NCBI GenBank assembly: GCA_025869435.1 | Contig: JAOZVS010000136.1 | Coordinates: 1 to 37,577, forward strand | Length of the DNA: 37,577 nucleotides | Source of the DNA: Zavarzinia sp. | GTDB lineage: Bacteria > Pseudomonadota > Alphaproteobacteria > Zavarziniales > Zavarziniaceae | Direction of reading: 5' to 3' | In this document: positions 25,657 to 32,749 of the stretch, one piece after another | Numbering within the stretch: position 1 is the first letter of the stretch | Layout of the letters: each line of letters starts with the position of its first letter | Notes under the pieces: generated by a model | Seen by the model: only the letters and a program-made list of their open reading frames with translations | Told to the model about the DNA's origin: nothing | Database searches by the model: none | Made by a program: the position numbers and the translations under genes

Positions 25657-28335
25657 CTATTGCAGCATGCCCATCGAGCGGGCCTTGGCGACCGCCGCCG
25701 TCCGCGTCCGCACGTCGAGCTTGTCGAAGATATTCCGCAGGTGCCATTTCACCGTCGGCAGCGACACGAACAGACGCTCGGTGATCTGGCCATTGGTCAG
25801 GCCCTGGGACACCATGGCGAGGACGCGGTATTCCTTCTTGCTGAGGCTGGCGCGGGCCGCCACCTCGCCGGACAATGCCCCGTCCTCGTCGTTGTCATCG
25901 GGGGTGACGGCCGGGGTCCCGGCCAATCGCGCCACCAGCGCGAGCGCTTCGGCCGGCAGGCTGTCCCGGATCGAGGCGACATGCTGCGCGATCGCCGGGG
26001 CGAGGGGGCGCAGGATCGCCTCATGGTCGAGAATGCTGCGCGCGAGGCCCAGCGAGGCGGCCTTTTCCACGGCTTCGACGAGGGTGCGAAGGGCGAATGT
26101 CGTCTCGCCATCGGCATGATGGGCCGCCGCCTTCACGCAGCAGGCCTGGACCCACAGGCGAAGGCGACCGCTGGCCCTGGTCGCGGCGACGATCGGCAGG
26201 ACATCGGCGATCGCCCGCCGGGCATGGCCCGAGACCAGATTCTGCTTGGCGTTCAGCAGGCGTTGGCGCTCGGCGAGTTCGGGCGTATCCGCCCCCTCTT
26301 CGCCGGGATCGCCGCCATCGACGATGTCGAGGCCGCGCCGGACGACGGGACTGAGATCGAGGATGATCTCGTTCCTTATGAGATGAAGCATCTTCAGCGC
26401 GGGCGCCCCGAAGCGCCGGATCGACAGGGGTTCCATGTCGCGCAGCAGGTCGAGCGCGGCCCCCGGCCCCTTGTCGATCAGGGCGAGACGCGCAGCGACC
26501 CGCCAGCCGCACAGGGCGATGTCGATATTGCCGTGCTGGGCGATGCTCGGCAGGCTGCGCCAGATCAGCAGCCGCGCCTGATCGAGCTGGCCGCGCTCGT
26601 AGCAGGCATCGGCCAGCACCAGTTCGGCCGAGGCCCGCATCAGCTCCGACGGCTGATTGCGGGCCAGCATGTCCTCGATTTCCTTGCAGGCCGCCTCGGG
26701 CCGGCCCTGCAACAGGAAAAACAGGGCGGAGAGTGTCGTGACCCAGCCAAGGCCGTAACTGGTATTGGCCCGGGCGATTTCCCGCCGCGCGAGGTCGAGG
26801 GATTTCAGCGCGCCCGCCATGTCGATCTGGGTGCGCTGGCACAGCGCCATCGCCACCGCGACGGTCGCCCGGTCGAAGGGCGTCTCGGCCGCGCCGCCCT
26901 CCAGCCAGTCCCGGCCGAGCATCAGGGCATCGCCATGGCGATAGGTGAAATAGGCGATCAGGAACCGCAAAAGGCCGAGCTGGCGCCCCTGCGGGTCCTG
27001 CCGCCGCAAGGTCTCGAAATGGGCGTCCATGATCTGGCCGGCCCGGTCGTAATCGCCCGAGAACAGCGCCGCCCAGACCATCCAGAAGGCGATCCTCGGC
27101 CAGGTCGGGTCCGCCGGCGGCAGGCGCTCGGCGCAGCTCAGGAAACGGGCGGTCTCGCCCCGCCGGGTCAGCAGCTCGGGGGCGCAGGCCTCCAGCCATT
27201 CCGCCGCCAGGCCCCCCTCGCCGGCCCGGAAGGCATAGTCGATCGCCTCGATCCAGTCGCCCTTGCCATGGTGCCACAGCGCCGCCCGGCTCAAGGACTG
27301 GGCGACCAGCGCGGGGTCCTGCCGCAGGGCATTCATGATCAGGAAATCGCGGAACAGCGCATGCAGCCGGACCTGCGTGCCCTGGCGGTCCAGCCGCATG
27401 ACGAAGAGATTGCGCTCCTGCATGTCGTGGAAATGGTCCCGCGCCGCGCCATCGCCGGTGACCGCTTCCGACAATTCAGCGGTGATATTGTCGAGAGGTC
27501 CGACGCGAAGGAGAAAATCGCGCAAGGGCGGCGGCAGGGTGCGGAAGACTTCCTCGTTCAGGAACTGGCCGATATCCTGATCGGCGCCGGAGAATTCCTC
27601 CGCCAGCTGGCGCAGGCTGGCGCCGGCGGCGACCAGCAGGCGGACCAGTTGCAGCCCGGCCGCCCAGCCTTCGGTGCGCCGGATCACCCGCTCGACCGCA
27701 TCTGCGTCGGCCCGGCAATCATGGCCGATCAGCCGCCGCGCCTCCTCGGGCGAAAAGGCGAGGTCGCCGGCATCGAATTCGCCGACGAGGCCGCGCAGCC
27801 GCAGATGCCCGAGGGCGAGCCGGACCCCGCGCCGCGTGCCGATGACCGCATGAACCAGGCCCCTGCCCTCGCGGATCAGGACATCGAGGGCATGCGCCGT
27901 CTCCTCGCTGTCGCAAAGGTGGAAATTGTCGATGAAGAGCACGATCCGCCGGCCCCGGGCGACGATGGCGTCGGCCAGCCCCTTGGGATCATGGGCCGAC
28001 AGCAGGGCCTCGATCGTCGTCCGATCGCCCCCCATCCCGTCGTCGCGACCGCGCCCGTCGTCGCGACAATGGGCGACCGCCTGTTCCAGCATCGAGACGA
28101 AACGCCCCGCCTCGGCGTCGAAATGATCGCAGCCGAACCAGGCCGCCTCGCCCCCTCGCCCGCGCCAGGCGTCCAGGACCTGCGCCATCAGGGCCGACTT
28201 CCCGCTGCCCGTGGGCGCCGTCACCAAGGTCACCGTATTGCCGGCGATACTGGCGCAGATCGCCTCGATCAGCCGGCCGCGCGGGACGAGCTCGAGATTG
28301 AATGTCGGCGGACTGAATTTCTCATGCCTGCCCAT
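25657..28335 (-). CDS. LuxR-family regulator of the MalT/AlkS (LAL) type
   Basis: 892 residues. N-terminal STAND-type NTPase with Walker A APTGSGKSAL (40-49) and Walker B RIVLFIDNFHL; a central TPR-like helical region; C-terminal LuxR HTH (SKKEYRVLAMVSQGLTNGQI ... SLPTVKWHLRNIFDKL). The size and architecture equal MalT and AlkS, ATP-dependent activators that bind an inducer. GGGAGGGAGCC precedes the ATG at 28335. It lies beside the P450/SDR genes and its own upstream region carries the shared 20-bp motif (28445-28464). It is the likely activator of the P450-rubredoxin unit, possibly self-activated. Confidence 0.93.
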   Translation of the reverse strand: MGRHEKFSPPTFNLELVPRGRLIEAICASIAGNTVTLVTAPTGSGKSALMAQVLDAWRGRGGEAAWFGCDHFDAEAGRFVSMLEQAVAHCRDDGRGRDDGMGGDRTTIEALLSAHDPKGLADAIVARGRRIVLFIDNFHLCDSEETAHALDVLIREGRGLVHAVIGTRRGVRLALGHLRLRGLVGEFDAGDLAFSPEEARRLIGHDCRADADAVERVIRRTEGWAAGLQLVRLLVAAGASLRQLAEEFSGADQDIGQFLNEEVFRTLPPPLRDFLLRVGPLDNITAELSEAVTGDGAARDHFHDMQERNLFVMRLDRQGTQVRLHALFRDFLIMNALRQDPALVAQSLSRAALWHHGKGDWIEAIDYAFRAGEGGLAAEWLEACAPELLTRRGETARFLSCAERLPPADPTWPRIAFWMVWAALFSGDYDRAGQIMDAHFETLRRQDPQGRQLGLLRFLIAYFTYRHGDALMLGRDWLEGGAAETPFDRATVAVAMALCQRTQIDMAGALKSLDLARREIARANTSYGLGWVTTLSALFFLLQGRPEAACKEIEDMLARNQPSELMRASAELVLADACYERGQLDQARLLIWRSLPSIAQHGNIDIALCGWRVAARLALIDKGPGAALDLLRDMEPLSIRRFGAPALKMLHLIRNEIILDLSPVVRRGLDIVDGGDPGEEGADTPELAERQRLLNAKQNLVSGHARRAIADVLPIVAATRASGRLRLWVQACCVKAAAHHADGETTFALRTLVEAVEKAASLGLARSILDHEAILRPLAPAIAQHVASIRDSLPAEALALVARLAGTPAVTPDDNDEDGALSGEVAARASLSKKEYRVLAMVSQGLTNGQITERLFVSLPTVKWHLRNIFDKLDVRTRTAAVAKARSMGMLQ

Positions 28336-28444
28336 GGCTCCCTCCCAGGAGATCCCGCGGGCTCCGATCTGCGCCGGGCGCCGCCTTGTCCTTGATCCCG
28401 GCCCGGCCGGAACACGACACCATCCGCCGCGCCCCCGCCCCGGC

Positions 28445-28464
28445 CCCTGACCGAAAGTATAGTT
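28445..28464 (-). promoter_or_regulatory. Shared 20-bp motif, regulator copy
   Basis: On the minus strand AACTATACTTTCGGTCAGGG; differs from the P450 copy at three of 20 bases. It ends 110 bases before the regulator ATG. TATACT inside it matches a sigma70 -10 well and again lacks a -35. Confidence 0.65.
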
Positions 28465-28531
28465 TGGTGGGAAATCGGGCGAGTGGGGATTTGGGCGGGG
28501 TGGGCGCAATACCCGCATAGGGGCCGACGCG

Positions 28532-29722
28532 TCAGGCCGGCAAGGGATCCGTGCCGCGATCGAGCAAGGCCAGATAGTCCGAATAGGCGTAGATACGGCC
28601 ACGTTGCCGCCCCGTGGTCTCGCGCACGACATCGATTCTGGCGAGATTTTCCAGCGCCGTGCTGGCGGTCGGGAAAGAGATGGCGAGCTTTTCGGCGACA
28701 GTCTGGATGGTCATGATCGGGCTGGCCTGCATCAATTCATGGACTCGAAGCGCGGACACGGCCGCGCGGCCGAGGCCAGCGATCCGCTGCCGGTGAGCGT
28801 CGAACATGGCGATCAGATCGCGTGCCGTCGCGGTGGCTTGTTCAGCGGTCTCCGCGACGCCGGTCAGGAAAAACTCCATCCAGGTCTCCCACGTCCCGGC
28901 CTGGCGGACTTCCTGCAAGAGCCGGTAATAGTCGTCGCGCCGGGATTTCAGGAACAGGCTGAGATAGAGGATCGGCTCGCGCATCACCCCCGCCTCGCAC
29001 AGGATCAGCGTGATGAGCAGCCGGCCCAGACGCCCGTTGCCGTCGAGAAAAGGGTGGATCGTCTCGAACTGGACGTGAGCCAGGCCCGCCCGGATGAGCG
29101 GGGGCAAAGCCGCATCCTCGCTGTGCAGGAAACGCTCGAGCGCGTCCAGGCATTCGTCCAGCCGGTTCGGCGGCGGCGGCACGAACAGGGCGTTGCCGGG
29201 CCGGGTTCCGCCGATCCATTTCTGCGAGCGGCGAAACTCGCCCGGTTGCTTGGCGGCGCCCCGTCCCGACTTGAGCAGGATGGCGTGCATTTCGCGGATC
29301 AGCCGGAGCGACAGGGGAAATCCACCCCGCATCCGGGAGACGCCGTGCTCGATCGCCGCGACGTAATTCGAAACCTCGGTCACATCGTCGAGCAGGGCCG
29401 CCGACGCTTCGTTATTTTCGAAGAGCAGCAGATCCGACAACGACGATTGCGTCCCCTCGATCTGCGAGGACAGGAGGGCTTCCTTGCGGACGTACATGTA
29501 GAGGAACAAGGGCGTCGAGGGCAGGATCGTCGTCATGCCATCGAGCCGCCCGACCGCGGCGATGGCGCGTTCGTAGACCCGCATGAACCGTGCGAGTTCG
29601 AGCGGCGGCATCGGCGGCAATGGCGCGGGCATATAGGCGCGCACCCGCTCGCCTCCCGCGCTCGTTTCGACATAGGCCCCGAGCCTTTGGTTCGCCCCGT
29701 CCGCCACGCGCGATCCTTTCAT
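28532..29722 (-). CDS. Fic-family protein with N-terminal inhibitory motif and wHTH
   Basis: About 396 residues. The active loop HPFLDGNGRLGR matches the HPFx[D/E]GNGRxxR consensus with catalytic His, so AMP transfer is expected. Upstream, SSQIEGT fits the (S/T)xxxE(G/N) inhibitory helix, making this a class II Fic protein that is self-inhibited. A C-terminal winged-helix region (IMTIQTVAEKLAISFPTAST) suggests DNA binding. Start is unclear: ATG 29722 has AAGG only three bases away, ATG 29734 has no site, GTG 29707 has AAAGGA at six bases. The upstream DNA is AT-rich with ATATCGCCATAT (29744-29755). No separate antitoxin is seen. Confidence 0.88.
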   Translation of the reverse strand: MKGSRVADGANQRLGAYVETSAGGERVRAYMPAPLPPMPPLELARFMRVYERAIAAVGRLDGMTTILPSTPLFLYMYVRKEALLSSQIEGTQSSLSDLLLFENNEASAALLDDVTEVSNYVAAIEHGVSRMRGGFPLSLRLIREMHAILLKSGRGAAKQPGEFRRSQKWIGGTRPGNALFVPPPPNRLDECLDALERFLHSEDAALPPLIRAGLAHVQFETIHPFLDGNGRLGRLLITLILCEAGVMREPILYLSLFLKSRRDDYYRLLQEVRQAGTWETWMEFFLTGVAETAEQATATARDLIAMFDAHRQRIAGLGRAAVSALRVHELMQASPIMTIQTVAEKLAISFPTASTALENLARIDVVRETTGRQRGRIYAYSDYLALLDRGTDPLPA

Positions 29723-29832
29723 TAGCCTTTTCATTATTAAAACATATCGCCATATACCTTAATAGAGGACCGAGCGAATTCAAGGCTGCCGGCATACGGG
29801 CGTCTACACGGAAAGGGGCCTTGGACCGCGAT

Positions 29833-29845
29833 AGGGGACAGACGC
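29833..29845 (+). repeat. 13-bp inverted repeat, left copy
   Basis: AGGGGACAGACGC; its exact reverse complement is at 30310-30322, 464 bases away. The pair brackets most of the micro-ORF chain. The sequence resembles GGGACAGAC-type motifs common near REP-like elements, by recall. Confidence 0.6.
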
Positions 29846-29874
29846 GGCCGAAGTTCGGAAGTCGTGGCCACTGG

Positions 29875-30132
29875 ATGTGCACCGAGCCGCCATTCCTCTC
29901 CGGGCTCGATCCGGCGATGCACTCGACGCTGCGCGCCCGCGCCCGCCGCGCGGCGGGCAAGCCGCAGCGCGACGACGCATTCCGCCTGTGTATCCTGTGT
30001 ATGTTGTCCGTGCGCGGCCGGTTCGACCCACCCCAATGGGCCTTGCGGCGGCTGGCACCCGGCGACTTGGCCGAATGCCGCGCCGCTCTGGCGGCAGACT
30101 GGGAGAAACATCAGCATGAGAGGAAACCATGA
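29875..30132 (+). CDS. Hypothetical small protein, first of an ATGA-coupled chain
   Basis: 85 residues, no family recognised. It is basic at residues 19-33 (TLRARARRAAGKPQR) and has a CxxC (LCILCML) in its middle, then a helical C-terminus (LAPGDLAECRAALAADWEKH). Its TGA overlaps the next ATG as ATGA. The ribosome site is weak (GGAAG 12 bases upstream), and the frame stays open upstream, so the start is uncertain. Confidence 0.5.
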   Translation: MCTEPPFLSGLDPAMHSTLRARARRAAGKPQRDDAFRLCILCMLSVRGRFDPPQWALRRLAPGDLAECRAALAADWEKHQHERKP

Positions 30133-30272
30133 TGCGCTCAACACGACCCCCACGCTATTCGCCTCCACGCCAGACGAAAGCCATCCAGGGGCCGGGAACA
30201 GCTCCGCCGCGCCCCGTAGGCAAGGCAGGCCACACGCCCGCGAAGGGCAGCAGTTCGCGGCCGCCCAAATGA
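30129..30272 (+). CDS. 47-residue Pro/Arg-rich micro-ORF
   Basis: Starts MMRSTRPPRYSPPRQTK and is rich in Pro, Arg, Gly and Lys, so probably disordered. GAGAGGAAACC before the ATG is the best ribosome site of the chain. It overlaps both neighbours by four bases (ATGA). No family is recognised. Confidence 0.45.
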   Translation: MMRSTRPPRYSPPRQTKAIQGPGTAPPRPVGKAGHTPAKGSSSRPPK

Positions 30273-30346
30273 GCGAGCCAAGGATTGCCGAGCTGCGGCT
30301 CACCCCTAAGCGTCTGTCCCCTGGGCAGTCCTTCGGGCGGGCATGA
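30269..30346 (+). CDS. 25-residue micro-ORF
   Basis: MSEPRIAELRLTPKRLSPGQ and five more residues. It begins in the stop of the preceding ORF and ends in the start of the next (ATGA at both ends). It may be a translational coupler rather than a functional peptide. The right copy of the 13-bp repeat lies inside it. Confidence 0.35.
   Translation: MSEPRIAELRLTPKRLSPGQSFGRA
30310..30322 (-). repeat. 13-bp inverted repeat, right copy
   Basis: GCGTCTGTCCCCT, the exact reverse complement of 29833-29845. Confidence 0.6.
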
Positions 30347-30645
30347 CGCAGGCAGAGGCCCGCGCAGCGCTGGGTCCCGGCCCCAGCCGAGAGCTGCTCG
30401 AACGGGTGCGTTGGGGACAGATCGTGTTCCAGCCGCCGATACAGTTGAACGGCCGCGACGAGCGCGAGGTGCGGGCCAAGAGGACAAAACCGGCCCAACC
30501 CCGCAAGCCCGTCAAGTATGTCAACCAAGTCGATGCGGCTCCGCAGCCCTGCCTGTGTTGTCGGCAGCCTTTTGCGAGCAGCGGGCCGGGCAATCGGATG
30601 TGCGACCGGTGCCGCACCCGAAACGTGAGCCCCTACGCGCTCTGA
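30343..30645 (+). CDS. Small zinc-ribbon protein
   Basis: 100 residues. The C-terminal third has two CxxC knuckles (PCLCCRQPF and MCDRCRTRN) around an FASSGPGNR loop, a pattern of small zinc-ribbon proteins found in alphaproteobacterial accessory and phage-like regions, by recall. The N-terminal half is basic (EREVRAKRTKPAQPRKP). It is the last member of the ATGA chain and stops four bases before the stop of the convergent membrane-protein gene. A nucleic-acid-binding role is plausible. Confidence 0.72.
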   Translation: MTQAEARAALGPGPSRELLERVRWGQIVFQPPIQLNGRDEREVRAKRTKPAQPRKPVKYVNQVDAAPQPCLCCRQPFASSGPGNRMCDRCRTRNVSPYAL

Positions 30646-30649
30646 CCCT

Positions 30650-31708
30650 TCACTTGCCTTGGGAAGCTTCGATGGCGGGAGGCGGCGCAGGGATCTTGAG
30701 GGCCCCCTGGAGGTAGGCAGCTGCCAACCCCGCAATGACCGTCGCCACAATGCCGATCCCCCACGACGCCACCCTGGGCCATGCCTTGCCGAACCAGCCC
30801 TTCTTTTTCTCGCGCAGGTAGATCGCTGCATAGGGCACGTAACGGGAGTGCAGCGCGTTGACCCCGAAGATCAAGGCCAGAACAACCCCCATCAAAATCG
30901 CCCGATCCTTCAAACCGCTCAGGCTTGGTAGGAATACAATGGCGGCCAGCAGCATCACCTGGTTGATGCCGATCCCCCACCGCTTGAAGTTCGTGATGTA
31001 GGTGCGCTCGTACCGTTTCAGGTCGCGCTTCAATGTCTCAAGCTGTCCGAGAACCCACGCTTCGTTCGCCCCCTGCGTCATGGCCGTGTTCACCTGGGGG
31101 CCAAATTCTATGGAGACGACCTGGTTCGATCCTGAGCCATCGGGCTTTTGGGCGAATATCTTGATGATCTCTGCCCGATCCACGGTGAATTGGAGCTGCT
31201 TGAAGTCCTCAAGGTAGCGGGCTTGTTCGGTGCCTGCGACCACGGTGACAATGACGCTGGGAAACTCCCGCCGAATGCTTCCTGCAATTTCCGTGATCTG
31301 GTCCTTATCAATCTCAATCGCGCCAAAATTGTGCCGGGCCGTGTGAAATTGCTCTGCCCTCTGCACGTCGGTCGGCTGTTCGCCGCCCGTGTGCGGGAGT
31401 AGCGTGAAGGTGCCCGCCGAGCCGATGGTGGTCTGCCAATCGCCGTGGATTTCGCCCTTGGCGTTCATCGTGCCAGTGACGGTGAGCCGCCCAAACTCGA
31501 CGCCCTCAATTTCCGCTTCGGGCTGACCGGTCAGGGTGAGTGTGGGTGCATCAAAGGTGCCCCGCACCGCGTAAACCGCAATGCCAACGCCTTCCTCATT
31601 CATTCGTAGGGTACCGGTCAGCGCCGCATCTTCACCTTCCAAGGTGACGAATACATTGCCGATGTTTGTGCCCCAAGCGCGGCCAGCCCATCTTTTCGTC
31701 AGCGCCAT
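30650..31708 (-). CDS. Unknown membrane protein with beta-rich N-terminus
   Basis: 352 residues. Residues about 1-110 look like a beta-rich sensor or lipocalin-like domain (repeated GTxxxPTLTLTGQ, LTVTGTMNAKGEIHGDW). A mixed alpha/beta middle follows (about 115-225), then three transmembrane helices at the C-terminus (INQVMLLAAIVFLPSL, AILMGVVLALIFGVNAL, GIGIVATVIAGLAAAYL). GC and third-position GC are visibly lower than in the neighbours, a sign of transfer. GGGGGG precedes the ATG at 31708. No family is recognised. The cytoplasmic or periplasmic side of the N-terminus is undecided; no signal peptide is seen. Confidence 0.78.
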   Translation of the reverse strand: MALTKRWAGRAWGTNIGNVFVTLEGEDAALTGTLRMNEEGVGIAVYAVRGTFDAPTLTLTGQPEAEIEGVEFGRLTVTGTMNAKGEIHGDWQTTIGSAGTFTLLPHTGGEQPTDVQRAEQFHTARHNFGAIEIDKDQITEIAGSIRREFPSVIVTVVAGTEQARYLEDFKQLQFTVDRAEIIKIFAQKPDGSGSNQVVSIEFGPQVNTAMTQGANEAWVLGQLETLKRDLKRYERTYITNFKRWGIGINQVMLLAAIVFLPSLSGLKDRAILMGVVLALIFGVNALHSRYVPYAAIYLREKKKGWFGKAWPRVASWGIGIVATVIAGLAAAYLQGALKIPAPPPAIEASQGK

Positions 31709-31848
31709 AAATCCCCCCGAGCATCGGCTTAGACAACATGCCACAATACGAACAGGCGGGAAGGCTGAATAAACCCCAAGTATCAGCCCCCCCCCTCCTG
31801 CGACCGTCCGTCTCGCCTTGGGGCGGCCTTGTCTGCTAGGCTCGCGCG

Positions 31849-32343
31849 ATGCGCGACGCTGACCTGAAAGACTTCACTGCCTTCCTGCATGAGTTCCAGT
31901 CCGAAACCGACCGGGGAGCCGCGCTAGTCGGCGCTGCCCTGATCGACCGGAAGCTGGCGGACACGCTGCGCGCGTTCTTCGTCACCGGTAAGACAGCCGG
32001 GGAGCTGCTGGACGGCGGCACTGCCCCCCTGGGGACCTTCTCGGCGCGCATCAAGGCGGCTCACGCCTTGGGCCTGATCGACGCCTTCGAGCTCTGCGAG
32101 TGCAACCTGATTCGGAAGATTAGGAACGAGTTCGCCCATAGCGTTCACGGGCTGGCCTTTGCCGACCCGACCATCACTGGCCTCTGCGACAAGCTGCAGT
32201 CCGACCTACCAGGCGGCCGGGCAGCCTTTGCCGGGAAGCCGCGCGGGGTGTTCATCAATGCGATCGTGCTAACCGTAATGCGCCTCACCTACCGCGCCGA
32301 GTGGGTGGCGAAGGAGCAGCGGACCACGAAAAGCTGGCCTTAG
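31849..32343 (+). CDS. MltR-family protein
   Basis: 164 residues. FLHEFQSETDRGAALVGAAL, the PLGTFSARIKAAHALGLI block and IRNEFAHS match the MtlR/MltR (mannitol operon repressor) family, an all-helical fold also found scattered in islands without any mannitol genes. No mannitol gene is near, so a mannitol role is unlikely; the RNEFAHS motif is similar to HEPN-type RxxxxH motifs, an inference only. It is divergent from the membrane-protein gene; a run of nine C (31787-31795) lies between them. A nested hairpin follows its stop. Confidence 0.82.
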   Translation: MRDADLKDFTAFLHEFQSETDRGAALVGAALIDRKLADTLRAFFVTGKTAGELLDGGTAPLGTFSARIKAAHALGLIDAFELCECNLIRKIRNEFAHSVHGLAFADPTITGLCDKLQSDLPGGRAAFAGKPRGVFINAIVLTVMRLTYRAEWVAKEQRTTKSWP

Positions 32344-32398
32344 GCCTTCAGCAAATCTGCTCCCCTGGGCGCTCCTCTGATGAGGAGCCCGAAGGCCT
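32342..32398 (+). terminator. Nested hairpin after the MltR-like gene
   Basis: Outer arms AGGCCTTC (32342-32349) and GAAGGCCT (32391-32398) enclose a perfect 7-bp hairpin GCTCCTC/GAGGAGC (32371-32377, 32382-32388). It begins inside the stop codon. No U tract follows, so it could be a terminator of unusual type or an element boundary beside the tRNA-Gly genes. Confidence 0.5.
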
Positions 32399-32424
32399 CA
32401 AAACGCTGCTAAGTTATTGAAAAT

Positions 32425-32508
32425 CTGGAGCGGGCGAAGGGATTCGAACCCTCGACCCCAACCTTGGCAAGGTTGTGCTCTACCCCTGAGCTACGCCCGC
32501 TCTGGCGT
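32425..32508 (-). repeat. 84-bp direct repeat containing tRNA-Gly
   Basis: Identical to 32547-32630 at an offset of 122 bases. It includes the whole tRNA plus a CTGG-side base and the shared TCTGGCGT flank on the 5' side, pointing to a recent tandem duplication. Confidence 0.85.
32426..32500 (-). tRNA. tRNA-Gly (GCC), copy 2
   Basis: Minus strand: acceptor GCGGGCG/CGCCCGC, D arm AGCTCAGGGGTAGAGC, anticodon GCC in AACCTTGCCAAGGTT, T arm GGTTCGAATCC, encoded CCA at 32426-32428. Its 3' end faces the accessory strip to the left. Identical to the copy at 32548-32622. Confidence 0.96.
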
Positions 32509-32531
32509 TTGTCCGGCGGCCTGAAATCGCA

Positions 32532-32547
32532 GTTTCCCTTGGGAAAC
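32532..32547. other. Hairpin between the tRNA-Gly genes
   Basis: GTTTCCC-TT-GGGAAAC, a perfect 7-bp dyad directly against the 3' end of the first-transcribed tRNA; probably an RNA-processing or spacer hairpin. Confidence 0.5.
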
Positions 32548-32622
32548 TGGAGCGGGCGAAGGGATTCGAACCCTCGACCCCAACCTTGGCAAGGTTGTGC
32601 TCTACCCCTGAGCTACGCCCGC
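32548..32622 (-). tRNA. tRNA-Gly (GCC), copy 1
   Basis: Same sequence as 32426-32500, transcribed first of the pair. A promoter is predicted about 60 bases upstream. Confidence 0.96.
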
Positions 32623-32683
32623 TCTGGCGTCGGACGACGTAATCTGCGGCATTCCAAAGGCCGCTGATCGCGTCGAGGCCGGC

Positions 32684-32711
32684 ACTATACGCAGGCGCCC
32701 GATCTTTGCAA
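32684..32711 (-). promoter_or_regulatory. Promoter of the tRNA-Gly pair
   Basis: Minus strand TTGCAA (32706-32711), 16-base spacer, TATAGT (32684-32689). It would start near 32677, giving a leader of about 55 bases before the first tRNA. The region is shared with the divergent prolyl-tRNA editing gene. Confidence 0.6.
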
Positions 32712-32749
32712 GCATGTTTTTCGGCGCCGTCCGGCGCTAGAAAGGAGCC

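Noticed and set aside
25660-28395. 911-codon open frame on the plus strand opposite the LuxR-type regulator
   Set aside because: Antisense shadow of a high-GC gene; no recognisable domains, and the minus-strand product is complete.
29737-30831. 364-codon minus-strand frame opposite the micro-ORF chain
   Set aside because: No domain motifs, overlaps the convergent membrane-protein gene, and the plus-strand chain has better start/stop organisation.
28532-32622. A complete integrative element at tRNA-Gly
   Set aside because: No integrase, excisionase, replication gene or repeated tRNA 3' fragment could be found.
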